Source: Gonapodya prolifera JEL478 (taxonomy: Eukaryota > Monoblepharomycota > Monoblepharidomycetes > Monoblepharidales > Gonapodyaceae). From it: a DNA stretch of 64,000 bases. Under the pieces are notes generated by a model, which searched no databases, was not told the origin of the DNA, and saw only the letters and a program-made list of their open reading frames with translations. Position 1 is the first letter of the stretch, and each line of letters begins with the position of its first letter. Shown here in pieces: positions 22,496 to 37,200 of the stretch. The DNA is taken from positions 114,105-178,104 of the forward strand of contig KQ965834.1 of the NCBI GenBank assembly GCA_001574975.1, read 5' to 3'. A program made the translations under genes and the position numbers.

Positions 22496-25400
22496 ATGAG
22501 CGAACACCACGCGCGACTCGACGACGACACAGAGACTACAGACGCCGCGCCACTCGCCACGCTGACATCGCCTCTTCCGCCGCCCTTGCCACAGTTTGTG
22601 CTCGACACGCTCGATCCTCGAAACTTCGAATTCGACCACGCGGACGCGGGCTGGGATCCACACGACGGCGAGGGCGAGGGCGATGATGACGAGGGGTACT
22701 CGACGCCCAACGACGACGATGTGGACGAGGAGGTGTACGGGTCGGATGGGATCGAGGACGGATATGCGATGTTGGACTACGACGATGTGGGAGGTGGGAC
22801 GGGTGCGCAGGCCGGGCAGGACTTGACAAAGAGACTGAATAGGGCGAAAAACGAAGGGAGTGCTGCGGGGATGGTGGGTGGGAGGGCCGGTGTAGGTGGG
22901 GCTGGGAGGATTGCGGTAAAGGATAAGGCCGTAGGAGCTCAGGCAGCAGCGCGGCATGACGCAAGGGAGAGAAATTACGAATCGCTGGTCAAGAAGTACG
23001 GCGCGAGACTGCGTATGGGTGGTACGTCTCTTTTGTCTCTCTTCTCGTTTCGTTCTTCTCACATCTCCGACTCTCAACTCCCTACCACCGCCACCACCAC
23101 CACCAAAAGACGACCTCCCCTCCCCATCATCCACATCATCTACCGCCCAATCCGTCCCCGGCTCACTCTCCCTCCATGACCAACGCGCCTCCGCAGCCGC
23201 CTCCAGTCGAAAACGTGACCGTGCGGACCGCGCAACGGTCGAGGGAGTGCTCGACAAGAGGACACGGGCCGTGTTGCTCAAGTTGGTCGGGGCGGGGGTC
23301 GTGGATGTGGTGGAGGGGTGTGTTAGTACGGGGAAGGAGGTGAGCACTCCGCGAGGTCTGGAGTGCGAAGCACGAAAGACCGAGCGGTCCGACCTGAGCG
23401 ACCTGAGCGAGCAGAGCGAGCGGAGCGAGTGTGTCCGCCGAAGGCGAATTGACCCGCGAAGCGGTACATACTCTCGTGGAGCGGTATCAAGGCGTCCGCC
23501 GGAGGCGGTTTTGTTCCATCCCTTCATTTCGTTGTATCTTCATTCTACCCTTCTTTCCTTCTTTGCATCGTCATACCACCATCTTAGGCAAACGTCTACC
23601 ACGCCCTCGCACCTCCCACCACCACCCCTTCCCCCACCCACCTCGCCCTAAAAATCTACCGCACGTCGGTCCTCTCCTTCCGGGACCGCGACCGGTACGT
23701 TACTGGCGAGCACCGATTCCGTAACGGGTACGCCAAGGGCAACGCGCGCAAGATGGTGACGATGTGGGCCGAGAAGGAGGCAAGGAATCTGCAGAGGCTC
23801 GCGAGGGGGGGTGTCAAGTGTCCCGGTGGTGTGAGTGTGAGAGGCAATGTGGTGGTGATGCAGTTGGTGGGCGTGGGTGAGAGGTGGGTTTTGGACGGGG
23901 GTTTGGGGGAGGGTGGCAGAGTGCTGGAATTGCGGACGGGTGAAACGAGAAGTGTCCTCGTGTCGAGAAAGAGCGATGGTACAACATGGCGAGGGAATGG
24001 TACTCTTTTGGAACCCTTTGTCTCGTCTTGCTCCTCCCCCTTGGTACTCATGCTCACCCAACACCCAATATTGATGTACTGAAACAACAGCCCCGCCCCC
24101 CGTCTCAAAGACGCCCCGCTCACACCACGCGAGTACCGCGCGTGCTACACGGACCTGCTCAAGACCGTGTGGAAGATGTATAACCGCTGCGCGCTCGTGC
24201 ATGCGGATTTGAGCGAGTATAATATCTTGTGCGTTGTTCTTCGTCTATGCTTTTTTTCGTTTCCTCTTCTTCGTCGCTAATGCAATTGCGATGCCTTTCC
24301 CAATAATCGTCCAACCCAACCCCCTCTCCCCCCCCTTCCGACCCCACAAAGGTACCACGACGCCCACCCCTACATCATCGACGTATCGCAGTCCGTGGCG
24401 CCGGACCACCCTCACGCACTGGAGTTTCTGAGACGGGATTGTGCCAACGTGGTGGCGTTTTTCGGGCCGAGGTGTGTCGGCGCGGAGGATGAGGCCGAGG
24501 CGGAGGGGGAGGCGGAGGGGGAGGTAGAAGGTGGAGAGGGTGCGGATGCTGGCGAGGCTGGCGAGAGTGGAGAGGGAGAGGATCACGAGGAAAGTGAGCG
24601 GAAGGAATCGGCATGGCGCGTCATGACCCCGCGCGAAATGTTCGAGTTTGTCGTCTCGGGCATCTCGGTCCTGCGGGACGAGCTTGGTGGGACCTACCTC
24701 GCCGATCCTGCTCCTACGACGGGAGCGGGTGGCACTGGTGCGGGTACTGATAAGGATGATGAGGAGGTGGAGGGGAAGGCAAGGTGGGAAGTGGAGGAGC
24801 AGGTGTTGGATGCGTGGTTGGATAAGGTGCGCGACTTTGCGTTCCTTTTGCTCTTTCGTGACACGAAACCCCACACCTCGGACCCACAAAGTTCCACTCC
24901 GCCCCACCCACGGCACCGACGACCGACCAAACCATCGCCGACCAAGTCTTCATGCAATCCTTCATCCCGCGCACGCTGAATGAAGTACGCCACGTGGAGC
25001 GGGACGCCGAGAAGGTGGTCAGGGGTGAGGGTGGGGATGTGAGTGTTTCAAGAGTGTGGGGAAGCGAGGAGTGGGGAGTACGTTGACACTCTCGCCCCAC
25101 CAATAGTTGATTTATAGCAAGATTGCACGTGTGCATCACGAGCCTGGACCACGGGGTCCCACTGCTGCTGCGGTAGCGGCCGGCGGGAAGCAAGATGTGC
25201 GTCCGGCCGCGGAGGCGAATGGGAAGGCGTCGAGAAGCCGTGCGGGTAAAGGCGATCGGGAGGACGAGGAGTCGGACGTGTCGGATTTTGGATCTGAGTC
25301 GGAATCGGAGTCTGGATCTGGGTCGGGTGAGGACGGCGAGGACGGTGCGCCGCGGTCTCGGTTAAAGAAGCACGAAGATAAAGAAAGCAAAAAGGTGAGC

Positions 25401-25582
25401 TCCTCTGAACTGCCAACGCGTCACGACATCGTGCTGATGAAGCTTACGACGCGGAAATGCTGATGTAGGAGCGAAAGCAGGCCTTCAAGGAAGCCAAGCG
25501 CGAGAAGCGGAAGCAGAAAGTACCCAAGGCGGAGAAGAAGAAGAAAGAGAAGGCGAGGACGGAGGGGAGGAAGGGACGGTAA
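22496..25582 (+). CDS. RIO1: RIO1 atypical protein kinase/ATPase
   Basis: Needed for the last cytoplasmic steps of 40S ribosome maturation. Eight exons or so: 22496-23019 (approximate end), from about 23111 to 23339, 23590-23883, 24091-24238, 24352-24826, 24892-25038, 25107-25395 and 25469-25582. Family marks: [31 protein letters not shown] (ATP-binding loop), [45 protein letters not shown]...[20 protein letters not shown] (catalytic Asp and Asn), [20 protein letters not shown] (metal-binding Asp) and FIPRTLNEV. An acidic N-terminus and a Lys-rich coiled C-terminus are usual. Unusual features are a long Glu/Gly-rich insert (24,485-24,605) after the DCANVVAFF helix and a 250-nt second intron holding a hairpin repeat. 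ATG 22496 is the first that gives the acidic N-terminus. Confidence 0.93.
23417..23467 (+). repeat. Hairpin-rich repeat inside RIO1 intron 2
   Basis: Core contains GAGCGAGTGTGTCCGCC and small perfect hairpins with three-base loops (CGCC-GAA-GGCG and CCGC-GAA-GCGG); another hairpin, CCGCC-GGA-GGCGG, lies at 23496-23508. The core is nearly repeated in an intron at 61984-62035. Confidence 0.75.
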
Positions 25583-25987
25583 CGAGTGGGAAGTGGGACG
25601 TGGGGTGTGCCATGTTGGTCGAACAAGTTGGTTAGGTGGAATGGATTTTGTGGATGAGAGCGTTGAAATCCTATTATAGTCCTTGGGAACATTTTAATGG
25701 AGGTTTATGAGCATGTAATAAAATTTAAAAACACATTTCATCCTGCATTGAGAGCACTGATCAAGCACTTGCCATTCCCAGCCATACGAAAAGGAATTCA
25801 GCGGTTGTGTGAAAACTCTACTTAAATTCATGCAGATCCAAAACAATGCATCTATAACCAATTCGCCGCAAACGTTACATCAACCCAAACGTTGATCGCG
25901 CCTTATGACAAGCGACCGACCGACCCTCCGTCCACCTCCAACCAACCCCGCAGCCATGCCAATAGCCATCAGCCCTCTCCACCCCAT
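25583..25987. other. Intergenic between convergent genes
   Basis: Separates the RIO1 end from the P450 end. No feature seen. Confidence 0.5.
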
Positions 25988-27180
25988 CTAGTTGGTCCTA
26001 GGCCTGAGCCTGATCGGAAGCCCATCGGGCCGGGCGATCTGGTACGTCCCGTAATCGAGTCCTGGAATGACCTTGGTGGCGTCGAACGCGGGGACGAGAT
26101 CGAAGCGGCGGAAGAGGAGAGAGATGATGATAAGCATTTCTGGTGGGTGAGCGCGGTTGGTGTGAGAGTGGCCAACTACAGTGGATGCTCAGGTGGACTT
26201 GCCGTTCCACGCAAAGTTTCGGCCGACGCAATCCCTGCAGTTGCGAAGAAAGCAGTGCATGAGAATCGATAAAATTTTGCATCTGCAGACCATACAAGCT
26301 CACCTAGGGCCCAACGAGAAGGGCATAAACGCCTGTCGGTTGCACAGCACGGGATGTCCCCAGTGACCGTCTTCGCCGCAAGAACGCATTGCAATTTCGA
26401 CGGGCTTGTCGGCGTCGTATCCGAAAACTTCCGAGTCCTGGTACGCCTTGCCCGAGCTGTTAGGCCATCGTTCCGGGTAGAGCACGTCTGGGCGAAGCCA
26501 CACAGGGTACGGAGAGAAAGGAAAAGGGGAAGAGGAGTCAGGCACGGTCCCTTTGTTGACTGTTGGTTGCTGTGCACAAAATCACTGCAACTCACGCTTG
26601 GGACTCGCGGGACTCGTATGCACTGTCCCAATCACCCCATAAGTCATTGTTTTCGCCGGCACGGTGATTTTCTTCGGATTGCCTTGGTCATCCCTGATAC
26701 TGAGCACCGTGTCTTGTCGTCTCGTCCAAACTCCCTCAAAATTTGATTCACAATGGGCCTCAACCTGAGGGACTCGTGAAGAACGGCGTCCGAGTAGGGC
26801 AGGTTCTTCAACTTTTTGAGAGGCAGGGGCTGCATAGGGTCTCCGGGAAAGGCCTCGTCCAGCTCCTTGCGAAGATTGCGAGCCAAGTTCGGATGCTTCA
26901 TCATGAGCGCCAAAGCCCACGACATAGTGTTCACCGTCGTCTCCGATCCGGCCAGGAGCATGATCCACACCATGCTGATCTCGTCGTCATCGTCGTAGTT
27001 GCCTTTATCGCCCTGGTTGGCGATCCGCTGAAGGATATCCTCCAACCGAGATCCTGTGCGCTTATTCTCGCTGTGGCGCTAGGTGAGACTCGCTTTGGCG
27101 AAACTCACTTGGTAAATGGTACTCCCGCAGGTGTTTCATGAAGATGTGTTCGTAGAGCGAATTTCCAAAGGGGAGTGACC
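25988..27180 (-). pseudogene. Cytochrome P450, C-terminal half, frameshifted
   Basis: Haem-thiolate monooxygenase remnant. Visible parts in order: I-helix WIMLLAGSETTVNTMSWAL, K-helix HESLRLRP (ExxR), ITVPAKTMTYGVIGTVHTSP, PERWPNSSGKAYQ, the haem loop AFMPFSLGPRDCVGRNFAW with its Cys ligand (split by an intron after GPR), and the C-terminal LLFRRFDLVPAFD to the stop at 25988. The last intron (26140-26202) has a GC-AG form with GCAAGT donor; splicing it gives the canonical FAWNEM. Near 26710, between LRLRPIVNQILRE and RQDTVLSI, the frame shifts by one. The N-terminal 250 or so residues before the I-helix region are not found; only PFGNSLYEHIFMKHL near 27150 hints at more. Together these point to a pseudogene. 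Confidence 0.8.
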
Positions 27181-27548
27181 AATGACTTTTTGGATTGTGG
27201 CGGTTTATCCGTCAAGCGCTCAAGACAGCGCAAAATCTGAAGCCACAGCGGGTGTTAAGATATTGCGTTCAACAATATAGCGATGGTCAGTCTTCTCTGG
27301 AGAGATCATTTGATCCGCGACCTCCCATTGTGATCCGCAAAAAATGGTAACAGTTTTGCAGGTTACTTACTTTGAGACATGAAAACCAGAATATATAGGA
27401 AGCTCAGGAGGCGCAGGACATTTTTCACCTACAAGGAACATATTTACTAAGCAACCGTGCTCGCGATCATTTGATTTGGCACAGGTAAGACCTACGGCGA
27501 AGTGCAAGACAGTCCGAAATCATACATGATTCATATTCTCTATGAATT
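27181..27548. other. Upstream side of P450 remnant, nothing clear
   Basis: Where the P450 N-terminal half would be expected; no P450 motif found in any frame. Confidence 0.4.
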
Positions 27549-28478
27549 CTATCCACTCTTCCCCTCTCGAGTTATTCGCCGCTGCTTGACATCCCAGTTG
27601 TAAACTCGAGCGATGTCTGGAAGTAAAGTAGTCAGAGTAGTGAGCCAACATTTCAAAACGAAAAAGTCGATCATCCGCGGTTCTCTCCATTCTGCTGTCC
27701 CGGAGTGTTACGGGAGCAGGACTGCGGATCATATACTCACTAACTTCCATTGTCGTGATTTGCTCTCGCAAGAACTCCAGGTCCTCGATAGTGACTTTGA
27801 GAGAGTTCTGGGCCGTCGAAAGTTTCTCGTTCAGCAGGGTGTGCGCCTCCGTGACGGGGTACTCCACCATCAGGTTCGCCTGCAGGTGGCATGAAGAGAA
27901 ATGTCCAGGACCGTAACGACGGTGCCTTTGCAAGGGATGGAATCCGCAACTCACGCCGAGCCACAGGTACACAACCTCACTCTTTGAGATTTTTGCGTGG
28001 GCCCATAGCGTGTCGTTCAGCTCGTAGGTCACGTCGAGGGGTTCGTCTGGTGACGGTGCGTCCTCTTCTTCCGGGTCCGCGTTGTGGTTCGGGGAGCTCC
28101 GCGCCTGAAGGAAGTCGACCATTTCCAGAGTTTTCTTCAGTTCGGGGATTTTATCGTCCAGAGACCGCCGCTTGCGGACCAATTGGTCCTCCATGAACTT
28201 AAACTTCCTTTTGGCGATGTCCCGCAATGAAAAGCTTCAGCCATGCCACGAAAACGAAAGGCGGAGCGCTCACTCACTCGATCATTTCGGCAAACTTGCG
28301 CAGAGTGGGTTCCACCTCCTCTTGCGAGTGGACGAACTCCTCAACTTTTGACTGTCAAACGGAAGGGAATTCGTGGCACAGCTGAGCAATCAGGACCGGT
28401 CCACTAACGTAGCAGGAAGAAACTCACGACGAAAGGCGCCTGCGGGATTCCGCGAGGATTCGATTGAAGCTCTGTCAT
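27549..28478 (-). CDS. PAC10: Prefoldin subunit 3 (VBP1/Pac10)
   Basis: Alpha-type subunit of the hexameric prefoldin cochaperone that passes nascent actin and tubulin to CCT in the cytosol. Five exons in phase (28478-28428, 28351-28278, 28207-27955, 27879-27741, 27616-27549) give 194 aa, the usual size. Family marks: NPRGIPQAPF at the N-terminus, VEEFVHSQEEVEPTLRKFAEM, EKFKFMEDQLVRKRRSLDDK, IPELKKTLEMVDFL,  ELNDTLWAHAKISKSEVVYL followed by WLGANLMVEYPVTEAHTLL, EDLEFLREQITTMEVNIARV and YNWDVKQRR. Both coiled-coil arms and the beta hairpins are therefore present. The gene is divergent from uL14m, 612 bp away. Confidence 0.93.
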
Positions 28479-29090
28479 TCGATTCAGTGAATGTTTGCTG
28501 TGGTCATATTCACCCAAACCGCAGGCAAGGCAGCGCTGCCCTGACTTTCGATACTTTTTTTAATGTTGGGAGGACGTATCTATGGTAGTACGCGTTGCCA
28601 TTCCAGCCTAAATCAACAGACAGTGTGTATCTTCCAGAACTACATAATAAAAATACTTGGAGTTTCACGTGGACAGCCCTGTAGTCTTCTTAGTCACGAC
28701 CGCTGGTCCCATTTCTGAGTACTCATACTTGCTAATCCAGCACCTGTCCTGAGGTGGACTGATTTAAACAGCTCGTCCAGTTAGCGCTGCGCCCACGTAG
28801 AAGAGAGCATGTGGTGCCTTCTCGAATAGAGGCATGTATTCAGGGAGGCGGACGTATCTCAGTTCCCGCGGTTGATAGTCTCCAAGTGTCTCGGAGGCAA
28901 GGAATAGGATTTCAGGAGCACGTCCAGACGAGTTCGAAGCCCTTCAATCGCGCAGTGGGGGGTGAAATCAGGAGAGGCCAGCGACATCGAACCTTGCTCT
29001 GTGTGTCTTACCGTCAAATTTGGAAGAGGAATGGGTTGTCGAAGGTAATCTGCCGACCAAACAGTTTATCCGTCACCCACTCGAACCGCC
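28479..29090. other. Divergent intergenic region
   Basis: Shared upstream region of prefoldin 3 (minus) and uL14m (plus). The frame at 28811-29131 has no family match and is taken as chance. Confidence 0.45.
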
Positions 29091-29949
29091 ATGATCATTC
29101 TGAAATCGACGCTCAATGTCATCGACAATAGCGGTGCTCGTCTCGTGGAGTGCGTCAACGTCAGTGTCGGGGTATCGGGCATACGAAACCACTTGGTGTC
29201 GCTCGAAAAACTTTTTGACTCACCCCCGCCACACTCCCCATCGTCAGGTCTTGAAGAACAAGCGATGGGCTTCTGTAGGCGATGAGATTGTAGTCGTGGT
29301 CAAGAAGGCGAGACCCGTGTCCGCTCTCGGTGCCACGCAATCGTCGGCAGCATCCAACATTGGAAAAGTGAAGAAGGGGGACGTGAGGTGAGTCTTGGAC
29401 CCCGAGACACCGGTCTCATCCCAATGCAGAGGAAGTTGGCGTGGCGTCGGACACCAGAATGTGCGCATATCTTGGTACGACGCGGAGTGGGGGTATTTTC
29501 AAATGGAACAAAACGTTTTACGCATGCGATGGACCTGCGGGCACTGTGTGGACTGGGCTTAAACTGCTCTGACGGCCTCTCTATAATTGATTTCTGCGCT
29601 CTTGTCGAAATTCTTCGTCCTCTCCTCGTGCTCAACGAAATATTCTCCCGTCCCCGCTTCCACGTCAATTACCCGATACCACTCAAAGCCGAGCCATTGT
29701 CGTACGAACACGGAAGGAAATTCGTCGTCAGGACGGGACGTATTGCCGATTCGACGACAACGCCGCTGTGAGTGGACGGCTTTGAATGTTGACGCTCTCA
29801 TTCTTGAGCCAACGGAGTTGAAACCATCTAAGGTGCTCATCAACAAACAAGGACAGCCTGTAGGCAACCGCATCCTCGGCGTCATCGCAGCTGAAGTCCG
29901 AGCGAAAGGACATACAAAACTCGCCGCTCTGGCGCCCAAATTGCAATGA
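29091..29949 (+). CDS. MRPL38: Mitochondrial ribosomal protein uL14m
   Basis: Large-subunit protein of the mitochondrial ribosome, binding 23S-type rRNA at the subunit interface. Exons 29091-29159, 29248-29387, 29689-29767 and 29833-29949 give 134 aa. The uL14 pattern is complete: [87 protein letters not shown] and [20 protein letters not shown]. The short N-terminus without extension and an insert ([12 protein letters not shown]) resemble the mitochondrial form rather than cytosolic L23. The second intron is unusually long (301 nt). Confidence 0.92.
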
Positions 29950-30042
29950 ATTTTAAATTTCCGAACAGAAAATGTAAATAAATATTCCGAGAGCGCTCTG
30001 GTCCATTTGACAGAACTGTTGGAAAATCGCCTCAGTTCACGA

Positions 30043-31020
30043 AGCAAAACCCCAAAAGGAAGACTGCACCCGTCTTCCAAATATCTCGATTCTTCAGCTG
30101 CGTGGGTCTCCATCAATCTCAAGCCGGGACTACCTCCCGCTTGATGTAACCACCATCCTGCACATGCTCGACACGTTTGTGTCGCTGCGCGAAGCGAGAT
30201 TTGTCGGATGCCTCCCGTCGGGAAGGTCGTTCGTTGACAATGTGGATCCGGATCGCGTTGCAATGTGGGCGGAACGGGGCCTGCGATTTCTGGACCTTTC
30301 CGACAGCGCGAAGACCACAGAAAGCAACGCGAAGGGACCCGTGAGGGGGGAACAACCGCAGGTCCCTCTTGCATGGAACTGTGTTTTCATCGAACCACCT
30401 TTGAGGCAGTATCGTGACTGGGTGCACCATCTCCCCGATTACTCGCCTATCCACTCTTATGCAATGACTGCGACGAGGCGGCAGTGAGCTCGTGGGCTGT
30501 TCGTTCTCCATGCTATTTCTGCCAGATTGATGAGGTGAGCCTCCATTGTGAGATAGATGATGCGGACAGCGACACAGAAGACAATCACAGGAATGACACT
30601 CATTTAAAGTTCTGCGATTTTTGCAGAGTCACGCGCATTCAATCTTGTCAGCCTTGTCGCCTCGCAGCAGGCTGGATTCGATGCTCTATGTGGGGACATT
30701 GTGAAGGCGATTGCAGCATCTTGTGCATCAAACCATGTGGCGCGTGTGGAGAACCTGCCTTCATATGTCCAGATCACCCCAATTGCGAGTGTGATCTGCG
30801 TTGCTCCAAACGTAACAAGTTAGAGCTTTGTGGCTTGTGTTACGCATCACCCTTCTGTACTTACTGCTTCCCCGAACACCCTGAAATGGAGCCTATCGTG
30901 GTGTGTGTCAGATGTAATCACACCGCATGCGCGAACTGTGTCACCAAGCTTGGAAATGAGGCATGCCGAAAATCGATGTGCTGGGAATGCCACGGTTTAT
31001 GCATCGGGGATGGTACATGA
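30043..31020 (+). pseudogene. LRR protein with Cys-rich zinc-ribbon tail, one frame break
   Basis: The first part, after an acceptor-like CCAAAAG near 30058, reads LRR text: CTRLPNISILQLRGSPSISS, ILHMLDTFVSLREARFVGCL and WAERGLRFLDLSD. Near 30435 the frame must change by one base to enter CNDCDEAAVSSW and a Cys/His-rich domain with many paired cysteines: CYFCQID, FCDFCRV, CQPC, CGACGEPAFICPDHPNC, CGLCYASPFCTYC, CVRCNHTACANC and CWECHGLC, ending at 31020. The spacing suggests several zinc ribbons or RING/B-box-like modules. The break could be an error or a short unrecognised intron. A protein-interaction or ubiquitin-pathway role is only inference. Confidence 0.5.
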
Positions 31021-31218
31021 ATCAAGGATCAGACGTATTTACAGGAGATGCATTGACGTGGATCGAAACGTTCGCATTCGGCATCGTTTCAGGTTTGAGG
31101 TCGACGGATATGTATGTATGTTACTAATCGCATAGACTACGAGAAAAGAACGATGATGTGATCTGAACGACAAGACGTGTTCTGTTTGGTTTGAGAAAAA
31201 GTTTATGGCCGAAAGAAG

Positions 31219-31226
31219 CCACGTCA
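31219..31226 (-). promoter_or_regulatory. Possible UPR element upstream of BiP
   Basis: The minus strand reads TGACGTGG, the XBP1/ATF6-type unfolded-protein-response core, about 250 bp before the BiP start. A CACGTGGC also lies at 31388-31395. Whether this fungus uses such a site is inference. Confidence 0.35.
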
Positions 31227-31476
31227 CGCAGCACCCGCAACCTATAGATGTTGCCAATCAACAAGCATATAAATTGACAGGAGCCATTCATCCATCTGAT
31301 GTTTCAAGTTTGATTCAAAGAAAAGCAGTATATCGAGACATAGGAGGGTTTGGTGCTGGCAAAAGATTGGCGCAGTTTCCGTGCCGCACGTGGCACAGCC
31401 TTTGCCAACAATTTCCTGCCTTTCAAATACCGTCCATCACCTTCCACCGCATCCATTCAGCGACCCCGACCCCATC

Positions 31477-34213
<2,737 letters not shown>

Positions 34214-34299
34214 ACTTTGTACCTGAACTCTAATTCTTTATATGTACATTTGCATCTCCAATATGAATCGTACCACATCGACACCTTGGACTGACCATG

Positions 34300-37200
34300 T
34301 TATTTTCCATTGCCCAAGGTTAACTTATTGATTATTCCTGCTGCAATTGTCACACCATCATGCCGCAGTGTAAACCGTCCGAGCTCCTTCGAGTCCTTGA
34401 ACGACTCCACGCACATTGGTCGATCCACTTTCACTTCCACCGTCGCCATTGCGTTCTTGGGTATACGCCTTGGCTTCTTCTGCCCAGTCTCCCCTGTTGC
34501 TTTGTCCACGACGGCGACGAGCTTTGATATTGTCGCCTGTTCAGATGAACTTTGGTGATGAAGTATGGTGCGGAACCCCGCTGTAATGGGTATGGGCGTA
34601 TCGAACACGACAATCTGTGCCAGAAACTTGGAGACGACAGGAACAGGGTTCACAGCATCACACAGAACGTGTCCGACGCTAATTTCGTCGCATCGAGGAG
34701 TTTAGCAAGTGCGAAGCGTTCGTAACAGACAACATGCAACTCATACCTCAGTTGAGTCAAATCGACGCCCGACAAACTAAGTACGACGTTATCTCCCGCC
34801 GCCGCCCAATCCACAGTTTCTTCCCCGACATTAATCGCTATAGATACAAGCAATTAGCGAGGCGTTTCACATTTATAAAACCATCAAGACCACCCGCATT
34901 TGACCGTCGTGTGTGCATTGTTTGGCATACCCAAAACCGGTTGGCCCACTTGGACATGTCCCGACAGAATCCGGCCCGTCACGAATACGGCGGATCCAAA
35001 CGAGCTCTTGAACACGTCCACAATAGAGAGGCGGAATGGCTTATCCACCGGTCGCGGGGGAATATCAAAGCGGTTCAAAAGCTCCAAGAATGTTGGCCCG
35101 GTGTACCAGGAGGAGAGAACGGGATTGGTTCGGGTTTGAACGTTTTCGCCGGTGTAACCTTTGCATTAAGAATGCTGTTATTGCGAAAACCCTTTTTCCA
35201 GGCGCCAACTAATCCTCTACTCACCGCTACAAGGGACGAAGGAGATCCTTGACTTAGCGAACCCAGCCTGAATCAAGAACGGTTCGAGCACCTTCACAAC
35301 ATGTTCGTACCGATCTTGAGACCACTCTTCCTAACAACAGGAGCAGTCTCAGCATCATGACCGTGTTTCACCTTCTGCATATGTGTACCCACCGCATCGA
35401 GTTTGTTAACGCACACCAGGATCTGCGACACGCCCAAACTTCGCACCAGCAAGACATGCTCCCTCGTCTGCCCGCCCTGCTGGAAACCCGTTTCGAATTC
35501 GCCCCGGATAGCGTCCACGACAAGAACAGCTACATCTGCCTGTAGCAAACTCCATTCAATCTGGGACTGAGCTTGAAACCCAACCCTTCCCACGAACCCA
35601 CCTGAGCCGCCCCAGACAACATTTTAGGGACAAAATCCTTGTGCCCCGGCGCGTCCAACAGGGTAAATCTTCTCCGCTCCGTCTCGAACCCACGCACGGC
35701 AACGTCCGTTGTTACGCCCCGCGCCCGCTCTTCCCCGTCCTCATCAAGCACCCAGGCGTACGCAAACGATGATTTTCCTGCGAGCGAAGAGTCGCGGGTA
35801 TGTTTTTGGAAGGTTTTAGGGTCCACTTCACCGCTGTTTGGTGGGTCAAGTCTGGGGCGGCTCAACTTTAAAGTCAATCACAAGAAATGGGACTCACGTA
35901 AGCACCAACACATGTCCCATCAACGTCGACTTCCCCGCATCCACATGTCCCACAACAACGACCGACAAGTGGTCCTTATGGTTTTTATCGGTGCTCCGTT
36001 TGGCCAGTTCCTTGGGGACGTCCAGGCGGCGAAATGATTTGGCAGGTGGTGGGGCGGGTTGGGGGGAGGGCTGATCTGGAGTAGACTTAACTGCAGACAC
36101 TGCTAAGGAGGGTACCGGGTTGTGTTGCGGGGCAGAGCGGGTTTGAAGACCCATGGCGGCAAGGTCCGAAGCAAGAGGGTCGTCCGAGGAGTTTTGCTGG
36201 TTTTTTGACACCGCAGGCGCTTTGAAGGAAGAGGGTTTGGCATGGGCGGTGTTCCCTTTCACTGGAACAGGCTCCGTTGCAGAAGGAGCGGTTGGTCGAG
36301 GTGGCGCGTGCTGTACCGGTTTAATTGTGGTCGCTATAAGCGAGCAAAAGAAGAGCGTAATGAGTCCCAACTCCTTCTCAAACCCCCGCCACCATCATCT
36401 AACCGACCGCCTCCAATGGCGACCGTTTTCCTCGTTCCCGTCCTGGCGGCCTCCACGACGTTGTCCCTGCTCAGTTCCGTAAATTCAAACACCTTGATGC
36501 CATCTGGAAGCTCTGTGAGTCCCGCGACGGGAGCGACGACCACCGAGTGCAGGAGCGAGTGAGGTAGGGGAGTGGGTGAAGTGGGTTCGGAGAGGAAAAG
36601 GGCGAAGGGGGACGCGGAGGTGAGGAGGGGTGCTGAGTCAAGAAGAGTGGACGTAGAGGCGGTGGGAATGGGGTCCGGGTTGGGAAGGCGTTGTGAGGTG
36701 GGAGGTACCGTTCGTCCAAGGTTTTTAGCAGGGCCAATGGCAGGAAGGGAAACGGCAGGGGACCCAGAACCGCCGAGTGCTCCTTTCGCAGCTGCAATTT
36801 CCTTCAGTGATTGGCCGGTGGCAGCAGCACCCGCGCCGAGCTTCAGGCCACCTGGGCCGATGTTGATGCTCGGTTTGCCACCTCGACCCAGCGACGACCC
36901 AGAGAGGGGTTGTGCAGGAGCGAGAAGCGGTGATTTTCCAATGGGCGCAAGGAGGGATTGCCCAAGAGGTCGAGGAGCGAGGAGGTTCGGTTTCGCGGGT
37001 GGGAGGAGTAAGTGTTTTGTTGGTGCGAGTGATGGAAATGGTGTGGAAGTGGGTGCTTGACGAGTGTCGCGTGTGAAGAAAGAAGGATGAAGGCACTTCG
37101 TTGAAGTCGTCAAAGTCCTATGCGTGGGAGGTCGGTCCCTTCCGCTCTGAAGAAGCGCCATTTTGTGCCAGAGTTGCCACTTCTCCCCCTTCACCGGTAT

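Noticed and set aside
28811-29131. 106-residue frame upstream of uL14m
   Set aside because: It overlaps the uL14m start and has no recognisable motif.
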